The notes under the pieces: generated by a model | What the model saw: the letters and a program-made list of their open reading frames with translations, nothing else | Databases searched by the model: none | What the model was told of the DNA's origin: nothing | Shown here: positions 11,401 through 22,903 of the stretch, piece by piece | Layout: every line of letters starts with the position of its first letter | Numbering within the stretch: the stretch's first letter is position 1 | NCBI GenBank assembly: GCA_020747015.1 | Contig: JAGTJM010000067.1 | Span: forward strand, 1 to 64,000 | Source: Pyrenochaeta sp. MPI-SDFR-AT-0127 | Taxonomy: Eukaryota; Ascomycota; Dothideomycetes; Pleosporales; Cucurbitariaceae | DNA length: 64,000 nucleotides | Direction of reading: 5' to 3' | Program-made: the position numbers and the translations under genes

Positions 11401-12318
11401 ATGTTCCGCTCCACCTTCACGCTGCTCCTTGCAGCTGCCGCCTCTGCTCAGCAGCTCTCTTCAAACTTGACGCAAGTCTTCGATTTTGGTCCCAATCCTC
11501 GCAATGTTTCCATGTACATCTATGTCCCGGCCAATCTACCTCCGAACCCCCCTATTCTTGTTTCTCCTCATTGGTGTCATGGCACCGCGCAGCAGGTCTT
11601 TGAGTACCGCTCATGGGCTTCGCAGGGTGATAAATATGGATTCATCACCATCTACCCGAACACACCAAACCTAGCAGATCAGTGTTGGGACGTCAGCAGC
11701 AAAGAATCACTCACTCATAATGGTGGAGGTGATGCCCTTGGAATTGCATCAATGGTCCACTGGACGGTGAAGAAGTATCGTGCGGACAAAGATCGAGTAT
11801 TTGTCACTGGAACTAGCTCTGGGGCCATGATGACAAACGTACTCCTTGGAAGCTATCCTGATATCTTTGCCGCAGGGAGTGCATGGGCTGGTGTGCCTTT
11901 CGGTTGTTTTGCTGGGCCTGGATTCGACGTCTGGAGCGAAGCTTGCGCAAATGGCAAAATCATCAAGAATGGAACCGAATGGGCCGCTCTCGTGAAAAAT
12001 GCATATCCCGGGTATAAAGGCTTCAGACCCAAATTCCAAACGTTCCACGGAACAGCCGATGATATTATCTACCCGCAGAATCTGAAGGAGCAAATAAAGC
12101 AGTGGACTAGTGTGTTTGGCGTGAGTGAAACACCAACGAATGTTACAGAAAACACGCCGTTGGCAGGATGGACACGATCTCGATATGGAAAGAAGTTTGA
12201 GGCTTATGAGGCTGCTGGCGTGAATCACAATATTCCCAACCAGGACGATGTGGTCATTGATTTCTTCGACTTGAGGTGCCGCGGGCCAAGGTGCTATTCG
12301 CGAAGATCTGGATACTAA
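11401..12318 (+). CDS. Secreted acetylxylan/feruloyl-type esterase, CE1 (PHB-depolymerase-like fold)
   Basis: Intronless, 305 aa. A signal peptide (MFRSTFTLLLAAAASA) is followed directly by the alpha/beta-hydrolase domain, with no carbohydrate-binding module. The nucleophile elbow is G-T-S139-S-G141, the acidic residue is in HGTADD (about 220) and the histidine is H276 in GVNHNIP. The HWCHG segment near residue 60 contributes the oxyanion region typical of fungal AxeA. The enzyme would remove acetyl (less likely feruloyl) groups from xylan outside the cell. Length matches family CE1 acetylxylan esterases. Several N-x-S/T sequons are present. GH51 at 18.2 kb and GH115 at 35.2 kb act on the same polymer. 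Confidence 0.85.
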   Translation: MFRSTFTLLLAAAASAQQLSSNLTQVFDFGPNPRNVSMYIYVPANLPPNPPILVSPHWCHGTAQQVFEYRSWASQGDKYGFITIYPNTPNLADQCWDVSSKESLTHNGGGDALGIASMVHWTVKKYRADKDRVFVTGTSSGAMMTNVLLGSYPDIFAAGSAWAGVPFGCFAGPGFDVWSEACANGKIIKNGTEWAALVKNAYPGYKGFRPKFQTFHGTADDIIYPQNLKEQIKQWTSVFGVSETPTNVTENTPLAGWTRSRYGKKFEAYEAAGVNHNIPNQDDVVIDFFDLRCRGPRCYSRRSGY

Positions 12319-12387
12319 AAAATTAGAAGCATTGGATATTTAGAAAATGGATACAAAGTGGCTGTTCAATTCGTGGCCTAAATATAT

Positions 12388-14198
12388 CTAGGTGTGTTGA
12401 TGGCCATGGTCATGATCATGCCCATCTTCAGCGTCCCCACGTGGCCACTCCGCCCAATACCCATCATCCCACATATCTTGTAATTTGGTTTCTATACCCT
12501 CTTCACCAAGTTTCGTATCATGCATAATCCTCTCCCACCTCCTCATTTCTGCGCGATTGAGCAGACAACTGTCCAATAATTTTGTCAAGCCTGGGACATC
12601 TAATTTCTCTCCGATGAAAACGAGCTCTTGCCTCCGATCTTCCCATTCTCCTTCAAAATCATTCTTGATTGCTCTCACTGTGTCAGTATCCGCGCCCCAG
12701 TCTCCTTCTGGTATGCAAGAAAACCACGGCATCTCAGAGCCAAGAGTCAGCATGGCACCTGCCGTGCTCCACGAACCCATCTGGAAAGGCCGAGTAGCAA
12801 GCCAAAAGATACCTTTGCTGCGGTGTAAGCCGCTGAAGTAGCGACAGGTCTTTTTGTTCGCTAATATCTGCTTGTCGTCAAGTGGAGCGGATGTACTACC
12901 ATCATCGCTAATCTTGTCCGAGTCGTCGGCAGAGGAGCTGGGACTATCTGACACCGATACAGTATCACTTCCCTCGTCATCCTCGTCTTCCACTTCATCT
13001 TGAAGCAGGATAAATTTGCCTTCAATGAGACGATAAAGCTTGAGTGGATCGAATGGACGACGTGCTCGGTACACAAAGCTGCCTATACCGTATCTAATTT
13101 CTTCAAGTCAGAAGGAAAATAAGGTGACTTTGAGAGTGCAAGCTTACTCAAGGGTTTCTGGCTTTGGTGCTACACGCTTCCTACCTTGTACGTCCATGAC
13201 GGTCATTTCGTGCAAGCTTCTAAGCCAACCTGGGCTAGCGACAGCCTCGGCAAAATTAAAGACGCCTGTGTTAAGCATCTCATGAATATCTACCTTGGAG
13301 TATTTTGCGTCGATGATCTTCGCGGTCGGATTCAGCGTCTTGACGTACGCTTTGACTCTACCCAGAGTGCGTGCATCAACCCTGTCTATCTTGTTGACGA
13401 TTATGACATTTGCGAACTCAACTTGATCGGCGAAGAGGTCTGAAATAGTCCTTTGATCTTCGTCAGGGACTTCATCTCGGCCGAATCGGTCTTGGAGAAA
13501 CTCGGCGGTATCGAACTCGGAGAAGAACCGAAACGCGTCAACGACGGTGACCATGGTGTCGACCGAAGCGATAGTTTTGAGACCACCAAGCTTTGTACTA
13601 GCAATCATCTTATCAGTTGTTGGCCGCGAATGTTCATAAAATGTACTCACACTTTCATGAATATCTCTTTCTCCTCCGTTTCCATGCCTTCAGCATCGAT
13701 CATCGCCTCTGTTAACTCGGCAGTAAACGTTTCTGCAACCTGCTGCGGCTCACTAATTCCTGAGCTCTCAATGAGCACATGATCGAAGCCATCCTCACTC
13801 CACGCAAGGCGGGCAAGTTCAGTGAGTAGATCGCTTCGTAGCGTGCAACAGATGCAACCATTTTGCATCTGGATGAGCTTCTCCTTCAATCGGACCTCTC
13901 CCCTACCATCTTTGTTTCCCGCAGATCGACTAATTAGATTGGCGTCGACGTTGACGGACGCCATATCGTTCACGATGACCGCGATTCGAAGTCCATGGTC
14001 GGGCGACTGAAGAATATGTCGAAGTAGTGTTGTCTTTCCGCTTCCCTAGTACTCTTAGAACAGATCAATAACATTCTGAAGCTTGATACATACCAGAAAT
14101 CCTGAAAGGATCGTGACTGGAAGCGGCTTTTGTTCACTGTTCCTGCTCTTGGACTTTACATCTGAACCGCCCGTCCTCTTCCGCTTCGATGGCGCCAT
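12388..14198 (-). CDS. CobW/ZNG1-type metallochaperone GTPase (COG0523)
   Basis: Four exons: 14198-14094, 14045-13651, 13597-13148, 13093-12388; 551 aa. All three junctions keep frame. The Walker A motif GFLGSGKTT is split by intron 1 after GFL. Also seen are the metal-binding GCICC at 98-102 (C-x-C-C), ESSGISEP, and the guanine-specificity motif NKID. The CobW C-terminal domain includes the YGIGSFVYRARRPFDPLKLY block rebuilt by splicing. An acidic/Ser-rich insert lies in the middle of the C-terminal half, and the protein ends in a His/Asp-rich tail (GHDHDHGHQHT) that could bind zinc. ZNG1 proteins hand zinc to client metalloproteins such as methionine aminopeptidase; whether this one is the ZNG1 orthologue cannot be settled here. 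Confidence 0.88.
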
Positions 14199-14892
14199 TC
14201 GTTCAGTATCTGTTCAGAAAGGCGTAGAATCAAGGTATTTGAAATTCTGATTCCTTCCAAATGTTTTTGATGCACCTTGATGGCTTTTATATTTTCTACA
14301 AGTCGTTGTGTGCTCGTCCAATTGAGCACCTCGATGGGCACGTCGCATCATCACGAAACGAGAGCTTCTGATTCGCTAATTGTACGCATTGATGAACAGG
14401 ACTTACTAATTGAAGTGCTAAATACAAGTGTTCTGGTGCCTAAACACACTCAGGCAGCTAGAGCGCTTCAGCGCTAACTTTCCGTGTGCTTCCAGTGGTG
14501 ATTGGCTCCAAAACTTTAATATAAATGAACCACCAGCTGTAGATCCACTCGATTTTACGAGATGGAGTGATTATCTTTGTCTAAATACAATAGTTATGGA
14601 TATAACACGAAAGGAAGAATGCCCTAAGTCACATGTATGATGATAGGGGCGGCTTTGTTGGGCCATTCATTTTGTTAGAAACCCAAACATGCCGCTGTGA
14701 CCAAGGCTCCTTAGTCATAAATATGTACAATCATGATTAGATTACTTTTAACTGATTTATCTGTAGCATTGGGGATGAGGGTTGTATATTATGATACGTA
14801 AACTTAGAAACAGATGATGCACACTATGAAATCTTTATTTCCTCGAGCCTTTCACAATCACTCAGATCATCTTAGAGCTACCTATTATGGGT
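14199..14892. other. Intergenic spacer
   Basis: About 690 bp between the GTPase start and the P450 stop, both on the minus strand. AT-rich. It holds the GTPase promoter and the P450 3' UTR; nothing else recognised. Confidence 0.5.
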
Positions 14893-16733
14893 CTACTCCC
14901 ACTGCTTGAAGTAGCTTTTGGCCTCTGAAGCCACCTTGCGGATGACGTCTGCATGCTTTTCGCTCCGAGAAATAAACCGTACCATGTACGGCTTTGGCGC
15001 GTAAACTATGCCATCGGTGTAGCCATGGATATCCAGTTCGATTAATTGTCCTGTTTCATCAACTGCTTGCTCGATTTTGAAAGCCCACAATATTTGTGCA
15101 ATGATGCGCCAGAGTGTTCGTTCTCCAAGATGCATCCCAACGCAGATTCGGCGGCCTGCGCCAAAGGCGTAGTGATCTCGGTTCTCGTAGTCAGAACTGA
15201 TGGCATACTCTGTCGAATGCTTTGGGTGGTTCAGATAGCGGTCAGGGTTATAGGTCGCTGGGTCAGTGTAGTAAGTGTGATTCAGAGCGTATACTGGCAT
15301 GAAAACAGTAGCCTCTTTCGGAATCAACATGCCATCGAACCATGCATCTTCTTTCGCGCGATATGGAACGCCGGTAGGGAGACTACAAGGAACCCATTAG
15401 TAAAATTATAAAGACAGGATCTATAACCTACAATGGCCGCATTCGTTGCCCTTCTTTGACAATACAATTGATGTAAGGCAGGTTGTCAAAATCAGACCAC
15501 CGGGGCATTCTTTCAGAGCCACAGACGCGATCTAGCTCAACCCGTGCCTTCTCCTGAAAATGCGGGTATTTCGCCAAGAACAGGATAGAGGTCAAGGATC
15601 CACCAGCTGAGGACTCCGAGGCTCCATTGTGCGCGGTACCGAGGAGAGCAGAGTTGATTTGCGAAAATGGGAGTGGCACATCAGGCTTGATTGACCCATC
15701 GATGACATGGTCTGCGAGAGATTCCCGAATATCACCATTCTTACGCCTCTCTTCGACAAGTTCTCTTGCTTTAGAAAATATGGCAGTGTTGTTACGATGC
15801 GTTTGTTGTGCAAATTGCTTCGATGGCACCCACCGGTCGGGTATGAGTTTGAGGAAAGGAAATTGGTTTATCGGAAGGTACGAGCCTGGTTCAATTGCTC
15901 TACTCGTCTAAATAACTATATTAACGACCCGTTGCAAAGAGAGTAACGAGGATCCTTACTGCATCTATGACATCGTTGAGTCCCTGTCAATGTTAGGTAG
16001 GCGTATTATCAAATCAAAGCACTGAGTGACCTTACAGAGGCCCAAAAGCTTTTCCATTCAGGTGCTCTCTGCCCATAAATCATGGTACTGGCAATCGATG
16101 AAGAAGTGCGCTGAACGCTCTCATAGAAGTCTTTTGGCTTTTCCAAGAGATCGAACATAAGCCAATTCACTCTATATGGAGTTAATCATCTTCCGCACAC
16201 AGATCTGGGAGTTACCTACTCTGATTCCTGCAGTTGCACAAGCTTGCCATCGAGGTTCTTTGGAGTGAACAACTGAGTCATGATTTTTCTTATGGCTTTC
16301 CATTCATCTCCCGCATGCATGAGGACAAATATTTCATGCCGACCCGTGAGATCCCATTGCTCATCATTTGGCCTGTCAACGTAAAGTGCACCCTTCTTAT
16401 TGAGGAGTTCATGTACCGCGCGCGGATCGTTGAGGACAATCATCGTGGAAGCGCCGACCTTAAGTGAGAAGACAGGGCCATACTGGTCGCTCCATTCTTT
16501 AAACCTGGAAACGATTAAATGATTAGCTAATTTGCGACATTTTGAATGGTGACGTACTTCATGAAGATGCCTCTTGGTGGCAACAAGTGGGCGTTCCCCA
16601 GTATAGGAACTGTTGGTGGTCCTGGCGGAAGGTGTTTCTCTCGACGTCCAAAGCGTAGAAGCTTGATAATGCCATGGCAAGCTAAGCCCAGCAGCACGAC
16701 CCAGGTCACGGTTTGGAGGGAGATAGGAGTCAT
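14893..16733 (-). CDS. Cytochrome P450 monooxygenase
   Basis: Six exons: 16733-16558, 16504-16220, 16171-16036, 15983-15960, 15907-15432, 15382-14893; 528 aa, frame consistent throughout. Exon 4 is only 24 nt (8 residues). An N-terminal membrane anchor is followed by the proline-rich hinge LPPGPPTVPILGN. The I-helix segment is SSAGGSLTS, the K-helix E-x-x-R is in VKEGQRMRP, the PERF-like segment is NPDRYL, and the heme loop is FGAGRRICVG with C446 as thiolate ligand. The overall pattern is that of fungal ER-bound P450s of the CYP64/OrdA-like group, which are common in secondary or xenobiotic metabolism. No polyketide synthase, NRPS or terpene gene is in the window, so the substrate is open. 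Confidence 0.88.
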
Positions 16734-18176
16734 GTTAGGTAATGCAGACTAGGAATAAGATGAGTTCGGGAATCTATATGGTGCTTAGAATGGTGCATCG
16801 GAGCCTGTTTACTTACTTTAACTCTTCAGACTACAACTCCACGTTATCCAAACCGCGCTTCCAGTGGCGCAGAAATTGTTGAGATGGGTGGTCGACGCAG
16901 CATCCTTATATGGCTACCCCGACTGCTTATTCGATCTTGTCGTTCTCACCTCCACTCAAATCTAGGCGCATATGCGCCCTGATTCAACGGATTCGTAGTT
17001 TTGCGTCACCGCGTTACACAAAACTTCACCACACACCCTTTATCGTATTCTTCCGAAATCGCATGGCCACAATGCTAAAGCCTATCGCGCCACTATCCCA
17101 ATCAAGTCAGTACACATGTCCGCTACAAACTTCCAAGTCGAACTCGCTGCATGCAACCCACAGGCAAACAGCATCAGCCACCGATATATGCACTCTCCAT
17201 ATTAGCCAGGACATGTGCTGATACCCCGCGATCGAGCAACTAATACCAGCGTCTACAAACCTGACTTAACATAAAGTTCTCAGCCAACCTAGAACATTTT
17301 GTGTGACATAGCGTAGTGCGGATGGAGCTGTCAGTTCCAGCATGCTCGGAGACCTGTATACTGATCGTTAAGTTTGTAATCGTTCGTTTAACGAACAGGG
17401 TTTATTTCCTGGGAATATGCAATCTGCATGCAGCCCAGTCTCTGCGTCACGGTGCTGCCATGCATGTCGACCCACTGTCAAGTACATACCAAGACAGCTT
17501 GACGCTGATCATTTTTGCAAAATCAGTGTGTGTTTGGAACGGAGAGTATCAAAATCAGCCTCATCGTCTAAATTCATACTTCATAGCCATCGTCTCATAA
17601 TATTTCACTTTGGCGCCATGTCTCACCGTCGTGATATGATCGCGAAAGCCTCAGTTTCAAAGTCATCTCGTAAACACAAGAACGCCTTACTAGTAGGCAA
17701 GGAACATCTGTATGCCAAGAAATGTGTGGATTGACTTACCCGTTGCCGTTCCATCATGTGGCATTTATCTCCTTGCAGCTTGCCGATTTGCCGTATTGGG
17801 CCTACTGCTGACACGTTCGCTGCACCTGCGCTGCACTTGACTGTAAAAGTTCTTTGTAAGCCTCGGTAAACGTGTCTTAGTGGCTAAGCGTTGACGTGGG
17901 TCTCTATGCGATGGGTAAACTCGAAGGACGAAGGAACGAATGAAGCGCCTGCAACGTATCTTATGCACTTCTACTCTTATACTGCCCAGTATTCGAGCTA
18001 ATGTGATCAGCGAACCAAATCAAAAACCTAGTTCGCTAGCTAGGAGATGATAAGCACAATAGAAAGAAAATTCGGGAGATATATATGTTCAATAGCATTG
18101 CTTAGTTATACATGCTCTAGTGTTTTGTGTACTAAATATCCAGACGGCTCTAGGGTCTTTACATGATCCTTGCCGA
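16734..18176. other. 1.4-kb spacer
   Basis: Between the P450 start and the GH51 stop. Short frames only, with no domain resemblance. I see no RNA gene or mobile-element ends. Confidence 0.5.
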
Positions 18177-20352
18177 TTAATACCCAACACCAGCAGGATC
18201 TGTGTCCAACACCGCAACACTGAGTTGGGGCAGACTGAACTCAAATGCGCCTCCATCTCCAGCGGTTAGCTGAGTGGTCGTCGTGTTTACAATGTTAATA
18301 CCCGTGAATGGGTCATTGTACATGTATGGGTCGCCGACCGAGTTTGTCAACACAGTCAGGCTCGCCTTAGTACCCGGGGTGACACCCTGGAACTGCACCG
18401 ACACGGGGACATCAGCGCCGTTTGTGGTGTTGTATGCTGCTCCCTTCCAGACCAACGCGTTGCTGCGCGATGCGTCGGTTCCTGCGCCCCAGTATACAGG
18501 ACCGTAAGAAGAGTTTGATGATGTAGGGAGCGTGGAAGTGATGGGGTGATGTGCGAAAAGCGACCAACAATACCATGTCACTGCCTTTGTTGTCATCTTG
18601 GGGTCTGCGGTGTATTGCATAAGGGTAATGGGCCACTGGAATCGATTCTCGTTCTTCAAGACGGGCGCGTAGAATGTTCCTGGAATCCTGTCGCTGTTCC
18701 TCTCATATCCGATGAGCGAGATGGCCTCGCCAACAGCGCCAATCCACCAAGGGTACTTGTAAAGCGGGCCGTTCCAGCGTGGCGGTGTTGCTCCATTCAC
18801 ATGCGTAGCGGCGACTTCACCGACAATATGGCCAATGTCATTGTCGAATCGGTCGAATTCTTCAACAAGCTCATCAGGTTCCCGATATGGATGGTAATCG
18901 CCAATGACGTCGTCTGGGTACTCCATGCCATTTTGTAAATTGGGGCCGGTTGTTGCACCTTCAGGGGCAGGGTCGCTAGTTGCGCTGGACGAGATGACTT
19001 GGATGTTAGGGTACTTTGCCTTGATGGCTTCGTAGAACATGGGGAATCGATACTCCTTGTATGAGTTCCAGCCGCCAGGGAAGCCAGCAAGCCAATCCTC
19101 GTTACCAACCTCAACGTAGTTGAGCTCAAAGGGCTCTGGATGGCCGAGTTCGGCACGACGAGCGCCCCAGGTTGAGTCAGCTGGTCCGGATACGAATTCG
19201 ATCTCATTGAGTGCATCTTCGATAAATGGCTGCAAGTCTGCCTTGGGGACGACGCCGCCATCAAGTGCCAGGCCAGCGAAAACACCGAGCACTAGAAAGA
19301 TGTCAGAACATGCAAATTATTCGTGGAGAAGATATACATACCAATCTGCAGGTCCATATCTTCTGCCCACTCGAGATACTCCATGAGACCAAGACCATGA
19401 GTCTGCTGATACCCCCAAACACCGCGGAAGCCTGGGCGGCCTCTCAATGGACCCAGAGTATCCTTCCAATCCCACCACTCAGCAAGTGTAGCACCTTCCA
19501 GCATATTGCCACCAGGGAAGCGCAGGAAATGCTGAAAACTGTGTTAGCCTCACAAAATCTCAGTCCGTGAGATTGTGCTACTTACAGGGTTCATGTCCGC
19601 GAGCGCTTGAGCAATATCCACTCTGAGACCATTCTTGCGGTTCTTGTAGGTTGGCGGGAAAAGACTGATGAGGTTAAATTCGAGCGAGCCGTCTGCAGTG
19701 CCCTTTGGGTCGAATGTAACCGAGAAGGTGTTGTTCGCGTTTGGCGCATCTTTTTCAGGCACAAGCTCAAAAGTATGCTCAGTCCAGTCATTAGCCACAG
19801 CTTTTGATTGAACCTCGACAGATCCGAAGACATCAGTAGTTATTTTCGACTCCAGCGACGCGGTGAAGGAACCATTGTATGCGCCCTTGACCCAGAATGA
19901 TCCGGTGTACTTTTGCTGGCTAACTCCGATTCCCCAGTAGCCTCCATTCTTGAAGCCAATCTTTTCGGTGCTGTTGCCGGCCGCAACTCGCAGAGACAAA
20001 GGCAGAGCCTCAGATAGCGGCACTGATCCATTCTGTAGGCTGAATTTGGCACCATTGATGGGGGAGTAGTGAGCCGTCGATGCTGGATACCTGTTGCTGT
20101 ATTGGAATGCGCGATTCTGAATCAATTCGGCGTAAATGCCACCATCACCGGAGTTGTTGATATCCTTGGGCACATCAGCTATAGAGCATGAGGTATAACG
20201 GTTGGGCTACATACCTCATGGAGGAAACCATAACCATATGGATGGCCAAACTTGCCCGTCACATTACCTCCAGAGGATTGCACGATAATGTCTACTGCGG
20301 CTGCAGAAGCAGCGCAAGTAGCAGCGACCAACGCGTTCTTGAAGGACACCAT
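18177..20352 (-). CDS. abfA: Secreted alpha-L-arabinofuranosidase, GH51
   Basis: Four exons: 20352-20215, 20164-19586, 19531-19342, 19291-18177; 673 aa. A signal peptide (MVSFKNALVAATCAASAAA) starts the protein. An N-terminal beta-rich, carbohydrate-binding-like region (about 45-240) is followed by the GH51 (beta/alpha)8 barrel with HFLRFPGGNMLEG. The likely acid/base Glu is in VEVGNE (about 367) and the likely nucleophile Glu in IVGE (about 461). A C-terminal beta-sandwich ends the protein. The enzyme cleaves terminal arabinose from arabinoxylan or arabinan. Length fits fungal AbfA. Exon 3/4 joining restores LQIVLGVFAG, confirming the intron. Confidence 0.9.
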
Positions 20353-21316
20353 CTCGAAGCTTGACGCAATGGATGCTACCTAAAGGACGTATCGTGCGTT
20401 TAATCTTATACAATCGCATTTTATTTGTTTATCCACTCCCCCGCAGATTCATCCCCAAGGGTACCTGCCAACCCTGGATCGCCGCGGTCATGACATTCAT
20501 CCATTTCCCGGGGATCCACGGCTTGGCCGCATGTCGCTCAATATATAACCTCCGCAGTGCACATCGGGATATTCGCCGAGCCCTGCAAGTACGGGAGAGG
20601 CGTATATTATGCACGCCACCCGCCATTGGAGGAAGTTGGCGTTCCTGAGCGGAAGAACTCTAATAGTCCCTGGCGATCCATGCCCGCGGACATGCGACCC
20701 CTCTCCGAGTGACGTGATTGAATTTGCGTTTCTCTATAATGAGATATGCATCCGACTTGGGTCGGAGCAACAAGCGAGAGCAGTGCCGTATACATATCGG
20801 TCGCGCTCCGATCCGGTAGAAGCCAGCCAAGTCTGCGTGGCTTGGGACTTTCGAGGTTGCTTCGGTTGGAATTACCCCACGTACCGAGGCTCAGCGTTTC
20901 TGGGGTCGAGGACGAACGGATCCAGACACGAGTACGGGAATAAAATAAAGAATCTGAGCGTTGGATGAATCAATAGTATTAAGAAGCTTATATGATCAAA
21001 ATGGAGACTGGGAATCGTGTTCAAACAATCAAACAATCAACAGAATGAGAATTCTGAGCGGAGTCCAGCTTTTCAAAATCCTAAGAGAAAAACGCACCAA
21101 GGTGAACTAGGCACCTAACGTATACGAGAGCATGATATGATGCAAGGCATGGAGATGCCATCACCGCTGCTCAAAACAAGGATTGTGCACCGCCTCCACA
21201 CTTTGATGTGAAAAGGTTTGTCGCGCAACCCAGTTATGGGACATTGATCCCGGTAAACCATGATATATCGGCCGTCGATCTTTACCTCCATCTCTTCTGT
21301 ACAGGGCTCAGGTCGG
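20353..21316. other. Upstream region of GH51
   Basis: About 960 bp holding the GH51 promoter (minus strand) and the 3' side of the UPF0145 gene. Apart from the CreA-like sites listed separately and an ATATATAA element near 20541-20548, nothing stands out. Confidence 0.45.
20439..20513 (-). promoter_or_regulatory. Two CreA-like sites upstream of GH51
   Basis: CCCCGC at 20439-20444 (GCGGGG on the gene strand) and CCGGGG at 20508-20513 both fit SYGGRG. They lie about 90 and 160 bp upstream of the GH51 start. Close pairs of such sites are the form known to bind CreA in vivo. The motif is short, so this stays a suggestion. Confidence 0.35.
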
Positions 21317-21832
21317 TCATTGAAACGGATCTGCTTCCTGGGCACTGTCCCTCTTTGGCGCTCTTTCTTTCTCTACCCAACATGCCGTTCCGCTCACGCT
21401 CACTACGACGCACCCAAGAATCTCAGTTTCTCTGATTTCCAGGCCTACAATCGCATTTGATCCCTTGCCGATGGCTTCCTTTACCATGCGATCAATCGCC
21501 TGGTCGCGCGCTTGGTATATCAATGATGTGATGTTCTTCGCCTCGCCCCAAAGTCCACCAAGATTGCTTGCGATATTCTTGATAAATGACTTTGTATCTT
21601 TCCGTGTAGCGGTTGTGGTACCATGAACAGCGCCGAGGACGCGCAGGACGCGGTGACCGGGCAGTGTTGGTGTAGTAGAGGTGAGGATGGAAGGTGTGCG
21701 ACTTAACATTGACTCGGTGTCGAATGTGAGTGGGACAACGGGAACGTGTTGCGCCATGGGCTTTGCTTGAGGGTGCCAACTAGGCATGCGATTCGGCGTT
21801 GCCATCAAAGTGGAGCGGCGGTTTGTCAACAT
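21317..21832 (-). CDS. UPF0145 (YbjQ-like) protein
   Basis: Single exon, 171 aa from the ATG at 21832. The C-terminal ~100 residues match the YbjQ/UPF0145 pattern: RVLGAVHGTTT, then KDTKSFIKNIASNLGG, then a helix with ARDQAIDRMVKEAIGKGSNA, then IVGLEI and a terminal VSGTA strand. Bacterial relatives form compact pentamers or decamers of unknown role, once labelled heavy-metal binding. The N-terminal ~60 residues are unstructured. In-frame ATGs at 21934, 21832 and 21805 leave the start uncertain; I took the middle one because the first adds an unrelated hydrophobic stretch. Confidence 0.7.
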   Translation of the reverse strand: MLTNRRSTLMATPNRMPSWHPQAKPMAQHVPVVPLTFDTESMLSRTPSILTSTTPTLPGHRVLRVLGAVHGTTTATRKDTKSFIKNIASNLGGLWGEAKNITSLIYQARDQAIDRMVKEAIGKGSNAIVGLEIRETEILGCVVVSVSGTACWVEKERAPKRDSAQEADPFQ

Positions 21833-22903
21833 CGCGACAGAACTTGGGGAGGTGACAAAGAAGAATAGAGTATGTGTGCGCGAAGCAGAATGCGCGCCTG
21901 AAATGGGAGGTATGTAATGGAAGTTGCAAACCAAGCGCTGTTACTCAAGTAAAATACGTGCAGATTATAACTTTCTGATGCTGCGCGCAGCGCATCCCAT
22001 TATATCCAGAGAGCACTGCGGGCACACTATGATGTGATCTATCGGATCGTGAAACACTGCCAGGCAATGCCTCGCCTTAGGCTGCCTCCCAAGAGATGCT
22101 TGAGCAGTTAAGACGTCTAAGCCACGAGGGTAACTGCAGACGCGGAATCAATGACCGCGCTTCAAGTTCAAGAATCGTTCACGCGACCTGAGATAGGGAC
22201 TCTTTGGCAATGTGGTTGGCTATTGCGCTGCGTTTGTTTTCACTCAAGCATGGGCCGCCCCTGAAATCTTCTTCTCCTGACATCCCCAAACGCGGACTCA
22301 GGTGCCGCGAACCAGAAAATTTACTGACAGGAGATGAAAATGTGTTCGTCGCGACAACTGTTACCGATGGAAGAGCGGAGTGCGCCCCGCACTTGTTGTG
22401 TTGTTGTGGTGCAGATGCATTTTGGCAGGTCGAGACGAGCTGCTGAAACAAGCAACGTTGCGGAGCTGCACCGCTGGTTTGAGACCAATTGCTGATACGG
22501 CAGTGAAGCGTTCAAGCCAAACGGATAATTACTGATGACTTGGGTCAATTGTAGAGCCCCCTTCGCCACCTTGTTATTCCGCATGACTGCGCGACACGCG
22601 TTTGTGACGTGCAGCATTAACAGGGGGTTCTCGACCTTCTTCATAAGTCGCTTCCGAAAAGCCTGAGAGACTTAGAACATAGGCCTAAACTCCCAGGGGC
22701 TGCGGATTGATCTGGAGCAGAGCTACAAGCAGAATGATGACGAAATTGATACGACATCGCGTTCTTTTTTGCAATTCTGGGCATTGCGCATGTCAAAATT
22801 GAGAACACAGTCCATCGAACATGCTTGACTTTGCCGAACCAGAATCTATAAGCTAAGAAACATCTTGCAATTGTGATTTGATGCTGTAAAGTACGATTGT
22901 TTC
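21833..22903. other. 1.07-kb spacer
   Basis: Between the UPF0145 start and the stop of the Zn2Cys6 gene. Only short overlapping frames on both strands. No feature supported. Confidence 0.45.

Noticed and set aside
14893..20352. Secondary-metabolite cluster around the P450
   Set aside because: No PKS, NRPS, terpene or prenyltransferase gene in the window; a lone P450 is common in fungi.
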